A stretch of DNA of 64,000 nucleotides, taken from NCBI GenBank assembly GCA_014584295.1, contig JACTNC010000061.1:28839-92838 (forward strand), written 5' to 3'. The DNA comes from Verrucomicrobiota bacterium. Its GTDB lineage: Bacteria > Verrucomicrobiota > Verrucomicrobiia > Opitutales > Opitutaceae. Shown here piece after piece: positions 34,401-42,129 of this stretch. The position numbers and the translations under genes were made by a program. Every line of letters starts with the position of its first letter. The first letter of the stretch is position 1. Under the pieces are notes generated by a model that was not told where the DNA came from, did no database searches, and worked only from the letters and a program-made list of their open reading frames with translations.

Positions 34401-36470
34401 GGGCTTCACGGAGAACGTCTGCCGGATCTGCTTTCGTCGTCGGATCCCAATTTCCGGCCTGTGGGAATCAGCGTCGGCCCGGACGGGGGTCTGTACATTC
34501 TCGACTGGCACAATCCGATCATCGGACACATGCAGCATCACCTGCGCGACCCCAATCGCGATGCGATCCACGGCCGCATCTACCGCATCATCTACGAGGG
34601 GCGGCCGCTTCTGAAGCAGCCGAAGATCTATGGTCAGTCGATCGAGGCCCTCCTCGACCTCCTGAAGGAGCCGGAGAATCACGTGCGGGAACTGGCGAAG
34701 ATTGAACTCGGCAAGCACGAGTCGGGCAAGGTGATGGCGGCTGCGGACGCATGGATGAAGCGGCTGGATCCGAATGATCCGGACTATGCGCACCAGTTGA
34801 CCGAGGTGCTGTGGCTTCATCAATGGCACAACGTCGTGGACGCACCGCTGCTGCGCAGGCTGCTGAGGTATCCCGAGCCGAACGTGCGGGCGGCGGCGAC
34901 ACGTGTGCTTTGCTACTGGCGCGATCGTATTCCCGATGCCGTGCAACTCCTCAAGGTGCAGGCGGCGGACGAGAATCCGCGGGTGCGTCTGCACGCGATC
35001 CGTGCGGCCAGCTTCATTTCCTCCCCGGAGGCGGTCGATGCGGCACTCGCTTCGATCGATCGGCCTTTTGACTATTACCTCGATTACACGCTCGGAGAGA
35101 CGCTCAAGCAGTTGCGTCCCCACTGGATCTCGCAACTCGAGGATGTCGCCGCATTGGAAAAGGAGAATCCGATGAAGATCGAGTTTCTCCTGCGAACCGT
35201 TCCGATCCAGGACCTGCTCGGCATGAAACGCAACGACCGGGTGCGCGAGCAGTTGGTGAAGCGAACGGGTGTGAGTCAGGCGACGCGAGCCGAGGCTCTG
35301 GAAGAACTGGTCCAATCGGAGAAGAGGCCCGGGGCGGAACTGCTCCTGGGCTATCTGAAGCAGACGGGTGACAATGATCGTCGGGCGATGGGGCGATTGC
35401 TGGCCAATCGGCCATCGGTCGAATTGAAAGCGGTTCGTGATCGCCTTGAAGGTCTTGCCAGGGAGGAGACCGCCGATATGCAGCCCCTTGGCTGGGCGGC
35501 TTTGGTAGCGGCAGACGGTTCCATTGATGTGGCATGGACTGAGGCATCGCGAGGGCAGGCAACAATTTTGGCGCTGGTCAGTGGAATCCCGTCGTTGGCG
35601 GATGTGGAGCTGCGGGCCAAGGCATTGCCGCTTCTCATGCCCTTGCTTGCTCCGCTGGCTGAGTTGACGAAGGAAACCGCCGCGTTGCAGGCGGCGGCAA
35701 TCCGCGCGTCCGTAAGTTGTCGTCGCGAACCTGAAGCTGTTTTCGCTGCGCTGACTGCATTGATTTCGGCGAAACAGAATGTTCCCACGGCAGTCAGCGG
35801 AATGCGCCAGCTTCCGCGAAGCGCCTGGCAATCTGCGGGTGCGTCCGCTTTGGGCGAGGCACTGGTCGCCTGGGCCGAGGGCTATACTGCGGCCGAGCGG
35901 ACAACACCGGAGTTTCTCGACATGGCGCAAACGACCCGCGAGTTTCTCGATGAGTTGCCGGCCGAGGTCGCGGCTCCGCTCCGCGAGCGCTTGATTCACT
36001 TGAGCGTGCCGGTCTTTACCATTCGCACCGTGCGTGAGGAGATGCGCTATGATACGCTTCGACTCGTTGTGGAGGCAGGCAAGCCGTTCAAGATCACCCT
36101 GGAGAACGAGGATTCAATGCTTCACAACTTGGTCATCGTGAGACCCGGCGCGCGCGAACGGGTGGCGAACGCTGCCATCCTGATGAGCCCCGAGAAGCTT
36201 GATGCACAGGGTCGTGCCTATGTGCCTGCGTCTCCGGATATCCTTGCGGCAACACGATTGCTGGACGCGGGACAGTCGGAGACGATCACGTTGACGGCGC
36301 CGTCAGAGGAGGGCGTTTATGAATATGTCTGTACTTTCCCCGGGCACTGGACCCTGATGTGGGGGCAGTTGATTGTGACGCGGCAGCTCAATGCACCACT
36401 ACCGTCAGCAGCCGTGGCTGCGCCTGCTGGCCCTTCCACCCAACACGGCAATCATTCCCATCCCAATTGA
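31488..36470 (+). CDS. 1660-residue secreted fusion: ThuA, SGNH-like, dehydrogenase propeller, HEAT, cupredoxin
   Basis: A signal peptide (MILRRALSLILAFCAPLVLA) is followed by five modules. Residues about 38-310: a ThuA-like glutamine-amidotransferase fold (HVVLLSGDEEYRSEEALPML, ALRTSTHAFKIPGGQY, TITMGAATDF). Residues about 362-585: an SGNH-hydrolase-like domain (IAFIGNALADRM, NLGFSGDE, FDGVHLNASGD) in which the usual G-D-S nucleophile site reads G-N-A. Residues about 695-1045: the PVC dehydrogenase propeller (GLKVNLFASEKEFPELVKPV, YILDWHNPIIGHMQHH). Residues about 1060-1480: HEAT-like repeats. Residues about 1520-1645: a type-1 copper domain with MLHNLVIVRPG and CTFPGHWTLMWG supplying His, Cys, His and Met. 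There is no CxxCH heme. DUF1080 follows 6 bases downstream. It probably acts on keto-sugars or sugar oxidation in the periplasm. Confidence 0.85.
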   Translation: MILRRALSLILAFCAPLVLAAAERTLVFSPPGNPASAKHVVLLSGDEEYRSEEALPMLAKILSQRHGFKTTVLFALDADGVINPNNTKSLPGAEALDTADAIVMSLRFRDWPEAAMKHFVDAYRRGVPIIALRTSTHAFKIPGGQYASFTDFGKRVLGEQWVSHWGRHKVEATRAVIEPSEKANPLLRGVGEIFGTTDVYEAYPPADATILLRGLVLSGMNRSDPPANTVKKRSSDKKEQPVNSPAMPVAWTRVYRNEAGRDNRILTITMGAATDFTDESLRRLVVNGVYWGLGRKVPSKADVRLVDPYAPTPYGFNGYRVGLIPADHALGKTLREGAPRAPGSGGDVKPAPVIPSRVGLPLTLSPGERIAFIGNALADRMQHQGSLETLIHARYPQYNLVVRNLGFSGDEVAMRARSKDFGTPDEWLTRVGANVVFAFFGFNESFHGEAGLPKFKEDLARFLQETHAKNYSGAGAPRIVLFSPIAAETMPDPNLAMPESTNRNLALYAAAMAEVARDRAGVTFVDLFTPSKALYAEAAKAGKTLTFDGVHLNASGDAAFAPVIFKALTGEDAPRGDWSLLKQAVNAKNEMWHSRYRTVDGYNIYGGRSTLSYVSGEGGPKISNFQVMQEEMTQRDVMTANRDKRVWSVAKGKDIPVDDSNLPPVTPVKTNIPGANPDGSHVFLGGEEAIQKMTVSPGLKVNLFASEKEFPELVKPVQMAWDTRGRLWVSVWPSYPERTPTSEKGDSLLIFEDTDGDGRADKCSHFMDDLNCPTGFQFFKDGVLLMQAPDLWFVRDTDGDGRADWKERVVMGLDSADSHHVANSLAYEPGGAIYLSDGVFLRSQIETRNGVLRNIDGAVYRYEPLTQKVETYASYNFMNPHGRTFDRWGNDLIVDATGNETFFGAAFSGKIDYPAKHPKMKQFWARPARPSAASAIITTRQFPDEFQGNFINGNVIGFQGFYRVKVVEDGSGLHGERLPDLLSSSDPNFRPVGISVGPDGGLYILDWHNPIIGHMQHHLRDPNRDAIHGRIYRIIYEGRPLLKQPKIYGQSIEALLDLLKEPENHVRELAKIELGKHESGKVMAAADAWMKRLDPNDPDYAHQLTEVLWLHQWHNVVDAPLLRRLLRYPEPNVRAAATRVLCYWRDRIPDAVQLLKVQAADENPRVRLHAIRAASFISSPEAVDAALASIDRPFDYYLDYTLGETLKQLRPHWISQLEDVAALEKENPMKIEFLLRTVPIQDLLGMKRNDRVREQLVKRTGVSQATRAEALEELVQSEKRPGAELLLGYLKQTGDNDRRAMGRLLANRPSVELKAVRDRLEGLAREETADMQPLGWAALVAADGSIDVAWTEASRGQATILALVSGIPSLADVELRAKALPLLMPLLAPLAELTKETAALQAAAIRASVSCRREPEAVFAALTALISAKQNVPTAVSGMRQLPRSAWQSAGASALGEALVAWAEGYTAAERTTPEFLDMAQTTREFLDELPAEVAAPLRERLIHLSVPVFTIRTVREEMRYDTLRLVVEAGKPFKITLENEDSMLHNLVIVRPGARERVANAAILMSPEKLDAQGRAYVPASPDILAATRLLDAGQSETITLTAPSEEGVYEYVCTFPGHWTLMWGQLIVTRQLNAPLPSAAVAAPAGPSTQHGNHSHPN

Positions 36471-36476
36471 GGAAAC

Positions 36477-37214
36477 ATGACTGGAATCACTACCATGCGA
36501 ACGCTGGCACTCATCCTTGTTAACGCCGTACTGGCCTTTTCATCACGCGCGGAGGCCCCTGCCTCCTTCCAGCCCCTTTTCAATGGCAAGGATCTCCGCG
36601 GCTGGGAAGGAAACACCAGCCTCTGGTCGGTGCAGAACGGAGTCATCGATGGGCGCACACGTGCCAATGCGCCCATCAGCACGAATACCTTCCTGATTTG
36701 GAAGGGCGCCCCATTGAAGAACTTTGAACTACGTGCGACCTTCCGATTCCTCGACAACAATGAGCAGCGCACGGCCAACTCGGGGATCCAGTATCGCAGC
36801 AAGGTTCTCGATGCCTCAGGCTGGGTTGTCGGTGGCTATCAGGGCGACATGGATGCGGCCGGCCGGTATGTTGGCATGCTCTATGAAGAGAGAGGGCGCG
36901 GCATTCTCGCGAAGCCCGGCGAACGGGTAAGGTTGCTTCCTGGGGAAGGTAACAAGCCGAAGATTGAAGTCATTGGAAATGCAGCACCGAAGGCCGCGGT
37001 GGAGGCCGCATTTGATCGCGATGGCTGGAATGAACTGATCATTGTCGCGAACGGGAACCACCTGCGCCACATCCTGAACGGCGTCGTCACGGCCGATGTG
37101 ATCGATGACGATCCGGCGAAGGCATCAACCGAGGGTATCCTGGCGTTGCAATTGCACAAGGGACCTCCGATGCATGTTCAGTTCAAGGATATCCTTCTCC
37201 GGCGATTGCCGTAG
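36477..37214 (+). CDS. Secreted DUF1080 protein (3-keto-disaccharide hydrolase/lyase-like)
   Basis: A 245-residue protein with a signal peptide (MRTLALILVNAVLAFSSRAEA from residue 7). The GAGGA in the 6-base gap after the previous gene supports the ATG at 36477. The concanavalin-like jelly roll of DUF1080 is evident: FQPLFNGKDLRGWEGNTSLW, NGVIDGRT, FELRATFRFLDNNEQRTANSG, GGYQGDMDAAGRYVGMLYEE, then the terminal ILALQLHKGPPMHVQFKDIL. In the family, the conserved NSGIQYR and EGxIALQxH motifs surround the sugar-binding cleft. Characterised relatives split 3-keto-glycosides. Co-transcription with the ThuA fusion gene supports that chemistry. Confidence 0.9.
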   Translation: MTGITTMRTLALILVNAVLAFSSRAEAPASFQPLFNGKDLRGWEGNTSLWSVQNGVIDGRTRANAPISTNTFLIWKGAPLKNFELRATFRFLDNNEQRTANSGIQYRSKVLDASGWVVGGYQGDMDAAGRYVGMLYEERGRGILAKPGERVRLLPGEGNKPKIEVIGNAAPKAAVEAAFDRDGWNELIIVANGNHLRHILNGVVTADVIDDDPAKASTEGILALQLHKGPPMHVQFKDILLRRLP

Positions 37215-37251
37215 ACCACCGGGCGGAGGAGTGCACCGGCCTCTTGAAACA

Positions 37252-38427
37252 ATGGATAGCCGTAGTTTGCCCGTCCGCGTCGGTCTTGCTGTGTTGTTGG
37301 GATCGCTTTTGCTCACGACGTTCCACTGTCCTGCATTCGCAATTTCACCGAGCGACACATTGAAGCTCGTCCATGCGGAAGCGGAGCCCGTCATCGATTT
37401 TGATCACCCGGGCAGCCGCGACAACAAATACGGCTTTGAGGGCGGGCTGGCCGTGAAGGTCGATGGCACCTATCACCTTTTCGTCGCAGAGATGTACGGC
37501 GATGCCTTTTGGATCGCCATGCGTTTGGCTCATTGGACGAGCACGGATGCCCGCAACTGGACGCGCTTGTCGACGCTACTCCAGTCCGATGGCGTCCTAT
37601 CGGCGACGAATCCGCGCATGTGCTTCTGGTCGCCGTTTCCGCTCTATGATGAAGCGGAGGGACGATGGACGCTTTTCTACGTCAGCTACCGCGGGCCGCA
37701 TCCGGGCGAAAAGGGATGGCATAACGACGGCAAGATCTGGCGGGCGGTGTCGGTTGAGCCAGGACCTGGAGGAATCGGCGGACCCTATCAGGACGATCGC
37801 GTGATACTTGAAAAGGACGCCGCCTCAGAGCCATGGGAGGGTAAGCAGGGCGTCGATTCCTTCTATCCTTACAAGGTCGGTGATCGCTGGGTGGCGTTAT
37901 ATGGCGGGCACAACTATGATCCAATTTCACCTTGGCGGGTGGGTCTTGCGAACGCGCCTTCGATGAAGGGTCCGTGGACGCGACTGCCGGAACTCAATCC
38001 GTCGCCCATCGAGCCGATGTTCATCGAGAATCCGATTGTCTATCACTTTCGCGGTGGTCCCTATCTCGCGATCTACGACAATTGCGCGGAACGCCCGCCG
38101 GAGGTTCCGGATGTGGGTGCCTATTATGGCAAGGAGGCGTATCACATTGGGTACGCGTTTTCGACTGATGGATTCCATTGGATGAAGGGCAGGAGTGCCC
38201 CTGTTATTCCACCTGGAGCGGCTACCTGGTCCATGGACGCCCGGACTCCCCTGTGTCTCATTCCCGAGGGAAATGGAGAGTTCACGGTCCTCTACACGGC
38301 GCAGAAGACAGACCGCAAGTTCTGGAGTGTTGGATTGGCACGCATGCGCCTTGAGAGCCCGGCGGGAGAGGTGCGCACATCGGCGGACAAGGAGTTGTTG
38401 CAGCCTTTGCTGACACGCGACCGCTAG
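37252..38427 (+). CDS. Secreted beta-propeller glycosidase-like protein (GH43/GH117-like)
   Basis: A 391-residue protein. The ATG at 37252 is preferred over the long upstream frame because it begins a signal peptide (VRVGLAVLLGSLLLTTFHCP). Propeller blades include GLAVKVDGTYHLFVAEMYGD, RLAHWTSTDARNWTRLSTLL, EGRWTLFYVSYRG, YPYKVGDRWVALYGGHNYD, YHFRGGPYLAIYDNCAE and GNGEFTVLYTAQKTDRKFW, the repeating pattern of GH43-type five-bladed folds. Acidic residues that could be catalytic are present but cannot be assigned. It follows DUF1080 by 37 bases and probably belongs to the same transcript. A glycan-cleaving or glycan-binding role in the periplasm is inferred. Confidence 0.72.
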   Translation: MDSRSLPVRVGLAVLLGSLLLTTFHCPAFAISPSDTLKLVHAEAEPVIDFDHPGSRDNKYGFEGGLAVKVDGTYHLFVAEMYGDAFWIAMRLAHWTSTDARNWTRLSTLLQSDGVLSATNPRMCFWSPFPLYDEAEGRWTLFYVSYRGPHPGEKGWHNDGKIWRAVSVEPGPGGIGGPYQDDRVILEKDAASEPWEGKQGVDSFYPYKVGDRWVALYGGHNYDPISPWRVGLANAPSMKGPWTRLPELNPSPIEPMFIENPIVYHFRGGPYLAIYDNCAERPPEVPDVGAYYGKEAYHIGYAFSTDGFHWMKGRSAPVIPPGAATWSMDARTPLCLIPEGNGEFTVLYTAQKTDRKFWSVGLARMRLESPAGEVRTSADKELLQPLLTRDR

Positions 38428-38681
38428 ACGACTCCCAATCCGTACGGCCTTGGCGCAAATCCAATCCTGCGCGCTTGTAACATGGGCTGCAGTTGTCATA
38501 CATTTTCAGAATAGTCGGATCCGGCTAAACATTTGGGTACTGCGTGCCGTTGGAATGGGGGATGTCCCTCGCCACGCTTTCCACAAGTCCCACGCGGATA
38601 GGTCCTGAGCGCGGAACCGGCCATGGCAGCATGCCTGTCCGGAACGGTGCCACGTCAATCGCTGCGGGTGCACGGGACAGC

Positions 38682-39668
38682 ATGGTGATTGCTCGTGCGC
38701 CTGTCCGGGTGAGCTTTCTTGGTGGCGGCACGGATTTCCCAGAACATTTTGGAAAACACGGAGGGGCGGTGTTGGTCACCGCAGTGAATCGATTCACCCA
38801 TGTGACCGTGCAGCCTTTTCTGGAGGAGTACTTCGACCATAAGATCCGCCTCTGCTATCGGCGAAATGAGGCGGTCAATTCGACGGCCGAGATCCGCCAT
38901 TCTGCCATGCGGGCGGCGCTTGAAAAGCTTGGCATTTCCTCGGGCGTGGAGATGCATGTGATGGCAGATCTCCCCGCGCGGACGGGATTGGGATCGTCCT
39001 CCACCTTTGTGGTGGCGATGCTTCAGGCCCTTCACGCCTATTGCGGGCGGTTCCGTTCGACACGCGATCTTGCAGACGAGGCAATCGAGATTGAGCGGGT
39101 GATACTGCGTGAGGCAGGCGGATGGCAGGACCAGATCGCTGCGGCCTTCGGCGGGCTGACACTTATTCAATTCAATCAGGGCGGAAGCTATCAGGTTCAG
39201 CCCATTCCTCTGCCACAGGAGCGCATTCAGACACTGGAGCAGCACATGCTGCTCATCTACACGGAAATTCAACGGGACAGCTCTTCCGTTCATGCTCAGG
39301 AGGCAAAGGCGACCCCGGAGGATCGTACGCGTGCCTTTTGCAAACTCTCACAACTTGCGCACGATGGAGTTGAGTATCTTGCATCTGACCGACCGATAAC
39401 AAAATTCGGAGAGCTCCTGCACGCGGGTTGGGAGCTCAAGAAAGAGGCGGGATCGGTCACGTTGCCTGAAATTGATGCGTGGTACGAAGCCGGCCTGAAG
39501 GCTGGGGCGACGGGTGGAAAGCTACTGGGAGCCGGCAAAGGCGGATTCCTTCTGTTCATCGCCGAACCCAAGTATCATGATGCCATTCGCAAGGCGCTGG
39601 GCGGCCGGCCGACCGTCAACCTCCGGGTGAATTCACCGGGGTCCCAGGTCATTTTTTCCCAGCGTTGA
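38682..39668 (+). CDS. GHMP-family sugar kinase, HddA-like (heptose-7-phosphate kinase type)
   Basis: A 328-residue cytoplasmic kinase. The ATG at 38682 (MVIARAPVRVSFLGGGTDFP) gives the canonical family N-terminus; the upstream frame from 38544 has no family features. The ATP-binding GHMP motif is LPARTGLGSSSTFVVAML, the N-terminal substrate strand is RVSFLGGGTDFPEHF, and the C-terminal glycine-rich loop is GATGGKLLGAGKGGFLLFI. The overall resemblance is to D-glycero-D-manno-heptose 7-phosphate kinase (GDP-heptose route) and related fucokinase-like kinases. The product would feed nucleotide-sugar synthesis, consistent with the glycosyltransferase gene 73 bases downstream. The sugar substrate is not certain. 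Confidence 0.85.
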   Translation: MVIARAPVRVSFLGGGTDFPEHFGKHGGAVLVTAVNRFTHVTVQPFLEEYFDHKIRLCYRRNEAVNSTAEIRHSAMRAALEKLGISSGVEMHVMADLPARTGLGSSSTFVVAMLQALHAYCGRFRSTRDLADEAIEIERVILREAGGWQDQIAAAFGGLTLIQFNQGGSYQVQPIPLPQERIQTLEQHMLLIYTEIQRDSSSVHAQEAKATPEDRTRAFCKLSQLAHDGVEYLASDRPITKFGELLHAGWELKKEAGSVTLPEIDAWYEAGLKAGATGGKLLGAGKGGFLLFIAEPKYHDAIRKALGGRPTVNLRVNSPGSQVIFSQR

Positions 39669-39741
39669 GGCCTCGCCCATGAGGGCCAAACCGATGGAGG
39701 GCATCCCGTGAACCTGCAGTCACACCAGTCATCCCCTGAAC

Positions 39742-41010
39742 ATGCCGATGCGAGTTCATTTGCTTGATCCCCAACTTTCCGGACAGGGTGGGCACTACGC
39801 GAATCACGATGAACAACTTATTCGTGAACTGAAACGTCGCGGAATCGGAGTTGAACTTTACGGACGAAAGGGGGCGGCCATCAAGGTGGATGGAATCGAT
39901 CCGCATCCTGTCTTTACGCACGACATCTTTCAGGAGTTCGCGAAAGACCCGGCAGTGTGGGCGATGGAGAATTTTCATGCGGGCAATGATGCGTTTATGG
40001 CCGATCTGCACTCGATGCCGACAGATCGGTTCTCATCCGCGGATCTGATCTACCTCCCGAATCTCCTCCAGAACCAACTGCATGCGGTCGTTCGCTGGCT
40101 CGCTTCAATGCCGGCATCGGAGCGGCCTGCGGTGGCCGTCATGCTGAGATACTTGAATCATGCGATGGACTACGTCCAGAAGCGTGCGAACAAGGAGTTG
40201 ATTGCGCTCTATTACCGTTTCGCGGGGCGCGCGCTGAAGGAAATCCAGCCGAGGTCCCTGATCTGCGCGGATACGCGGGAACTGGCGGCCGCCTATCATC
40301 AGATCATTGGGGTACCCGTGTTGGAGTTGCCAAATCCGATGGACGTGGCCCCGCTCCTGGCCAGGCTTGAGACGAAGACTTCCGCAGACGAAGCAGCCCC
40401 GGTGATCGTCTATCAGGGACACACCAGTCCGCTGCGTGGATTTCATTTCCTGCCGGACGTGATCAATCGTTGTTCCCGGATTTCACCACGGCCTCGATTT
40501 GTAATCCAGGTTCAGAATCGTGCGAGCGCTCCTTCGAACGGACTCGGGCCTGCGTTGGCGCAATTGGACAAGCTTGCCGCGACGCCAGGTTCACGGGTGC
40601 GGCTTGTGGAGGGGGCATTGTCTCCGGATGACTACTATGCACTGCTGGGACAGGCGGACATCGTGCTGTTGCCCTATGCGCCGACGTTTTACGGCGTAGG
40701 TTCATCCGGCGTTTTCACCGAAGCGGCCTCTGCGGGAAAAGTGATCGTTGTATCGCCTCAGACGGTACCCGCGCGCCAAGGGACCGAATATGGTCTTGGT
40801 GTTGTTTCTGCAGCAAAATGGGAGCCCGCAGCGATGGTGGATGCGGTTCAGAACGCAGTGAGCAATCTCGCCATGCTTCGCGAAAAAGCGCAGAAGGGGG
40901 CGGTCCGATTCCGCACGGAGCAGTGTGCGGAGGCACTGTGGGAAAAGGTGTTTGGCGCGTTGGCGGAGCTGAATACAACGAAGCCGCAATCCGGTCACGA
41001 CGAAGCGTGA
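39742..41010 (+). CDS. GT-B fold glycosyltransferase, family 4-like
   Basis: A 422-residue cytoplasmic or peripheral enzyme. The N-terminal Rossmann domain starts RVHLLDPQLSGQGGHYANHD with the glycine-rich G-x-G-G-H loop for acceptor binding. The C-terminal donor domain contains PVIVYQGHTSPLRGFHFLPD, VQNRASAPSNGLG, VEGALSPDDYYALLGQADI and the E-x7-E-like element YGVGSSGVFTEAASAGKVIV, the nucleotide-sugar binding signature of GT4. It follows the GHMP kinase and may use the nucleotide sugar that this pathway makes. No acceptor can be named. The gene converges with the LysR gene, with 86 bases between their ends. Confidence 0.8.
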   Translation: MPMRVHLLDPQLSGQGGHYANHDEQLIRELKRRGIGVELYGRKGAAIKVDGIDPHPVFTHDIFQEFAKDPAVWAMENFHAGNDAFMADLHSMPTDRFSSADLIYLPNLLQNQLHAVVRWLASMPASERPAVAVMLRYLNHAMDYVQKRANKELIALYYRFAGRALKEIQPRSLICADTRELAAAYHQIIGVPVLELPNPMDVAPLLARLETKTSADEAAPVIVYQGHTSPLRGFHFLPDVINRCSRISPRPRFVIQVQNRASAPSNGLGPALAQLDKLAATPGSRVRLVEGALSPDDYYALLGQADIVLLPYAPTFYGVGSSGVFTEAASAGKVIVVSPQTVPARQGTEYGLGVVSAAKWEPAAMVDAVQNAVSNLAMLREKAQKGAVRFRTEQCAEALWEKVFGALAELNTTKPQSGHDEA

Positions 41011-41096
41011 TCCCCGAGTTTGAAGGAGATGACGTTCGTCAGTCCGGTGGATTCCTGGCTTGCCTTGAAAAAGGAGGTCTTGCTGTTCGGCTGCGA

Positions 41097-42035
41097 TCAG
41101 GCTGCGAACCGTGAGGCACGACCCTTGATTTTTCCGGAGGTTCGGGCCGTTTCCCGGAATGCCTCAATGAAACGATGCGCGAGAAGGGAGTCCTTGCCTG
41201 ACTGCCAGACCGCACAGATTGCGACCTCCAGGTCCGCGCCTGTCTCCTTCAAGGGGCGTACAATGAGATTGTCGACCCGGGTGAGTCCGCTTCGTCCGGC
41301 AAGCAGGGAGACCCCCTGTCCGCCTGCAATCATGGCGAGGAGGGATTCAAACCCCTTTACATCGGTGAGCCTCTGCGCCTTCAGTCCACGCCCTTCCATC
41401 ACGCCCCGGATATAGCTGCGGTGCAGGGATTGTTTGCCGCCGCCGATGCAAAGAAGGCGATCTTTCGCGAGCTCTGCCAGAGGTATTGAGTCGCGCGTCG
41501 CGAGCCGATGATCCGCTCCAAGTACCGCGCAAAGCGGAGTTGAGAAGACCAGTACCGATTCAAGCGATGTTGGCAGTGTTTGAATTGCGTTTGCCGGGAT
41601 GAACCCTACGTCGATCTCCTTGCGTGACAGCGCGGCCACTTGGGAGGGAATATCCATGTCGATGAGGTCAATTTCGACGTCTGGGTGTTGCGAACAGAAC
41701 TTGCCGAGGCTCGCAGCGAGATGATTTGCGGCGATTGGTCCGATATTTCCTATTGCGAGGCGTCCCCGATTGCCCTGTGCCGCGTCACGCGCCTTCTGGA
41801 TCGCTTCAGTGGCGTGAAGCAAGATCGCGGATGCCTCTTCTAGAAAGACAGATCCGGCGTTCGTGAGCCCGACCCGGGTTGTGTCTCGATCGAGCAGCCG
41901 CACACCCAGCTCCGACTCGAGGTCCCGGATCTGTTTGCTGAGGGCAGGGGTCGAAAGATTGAGTTCCTCCGCAGCCACGCGAAAGTTCAGGGATTTTGCA
42001 ACGGCTGAGAAATATCGGAGGTGACGGAGCTCCAT
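41097..42035 (-). CDS. LysR-family transcriptional regulator
   Basis: A 312-residue regulator with the N-terminal winged helix (MELRHLRYFSAVAKSLNFRV, then AAEELNLSTPALSKQIRDLE) and a C-terminal periplasmic-binding-protein-like effector domain (RLAIGNIGPIAANHLAASLG, VEIDLIDMDIPSQVAALSRKEIDVGF split across the two lobes). The subtype is close to the aromatic-acid/transport regulators of the BenM/CynR kind, but the effector is unknown. It is divergent from the MarR-RND operon. A perfect palindrome (42050-42064) containing a T-N11-A box lies 14 bases upstream of its start and is the likely autoregulatory operator. Confidence 0.92.
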   Translation of the reverse strand: MELRHLRYFSAVAKSLNFRVAAEELNLSTPALSKQIRDLESELGVRLLDRDTTRVGLTNAGSVFLEEASAILLHATEAIQKARDAAQGNRGRLAIGNIGPIAANHLAASLGKFCSQHPDVEIDLIDMDIPSQVAALSRKEIDVGFIPANAIQTLPTSLESVLVFSTPLCAVLGADHRLATRDSIPLAELAKDRLLCIGGGKQSLHRSYIRGVMEGRGLKAQRLTDVKGFESLLAMIAGGQGVSLLAGRSGLTRVDNLIVRPLKETGADLEVAICAVWQSGKDSLLAHRFIEAFRETARTSGKIKGRASRFAA

Positions 42036-42049
42036 GGTGAAGGGTGGTG

Positions 42050-42064
42050 TTAACCTATGGTTAA
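42050..42064. promoter_or_regulatory. LysR-type operator palindrome TTAACC-TAT-GGTTAA
   Basis: A perfect 15-base inverted repeat with a 3-base centre in the 94-bp gap between the LysR gene (minus) and the MarR gene (plus). It matches the T-N11-A form of LysR boxes. Position suggests autorepression of the LysR gene and possibly control of the efflux operon. Confidence 0.65.
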
Positions 42065-42129
42065 TGCTGTGGAAACTTCAAAGTCATTCCGAGACTTTGT
42101 GATCCATGGTACGGTGAGAGGATCCAACC

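Noticed and set aside
34398..35999. 533-codon minus-strand frame
   Set aside because: It lies antisense to the HEAT/propeller region of the fusion gene, has Arg/Gln/Cys-rich composition and shows no domain. It is a GC-rich shadow frame.
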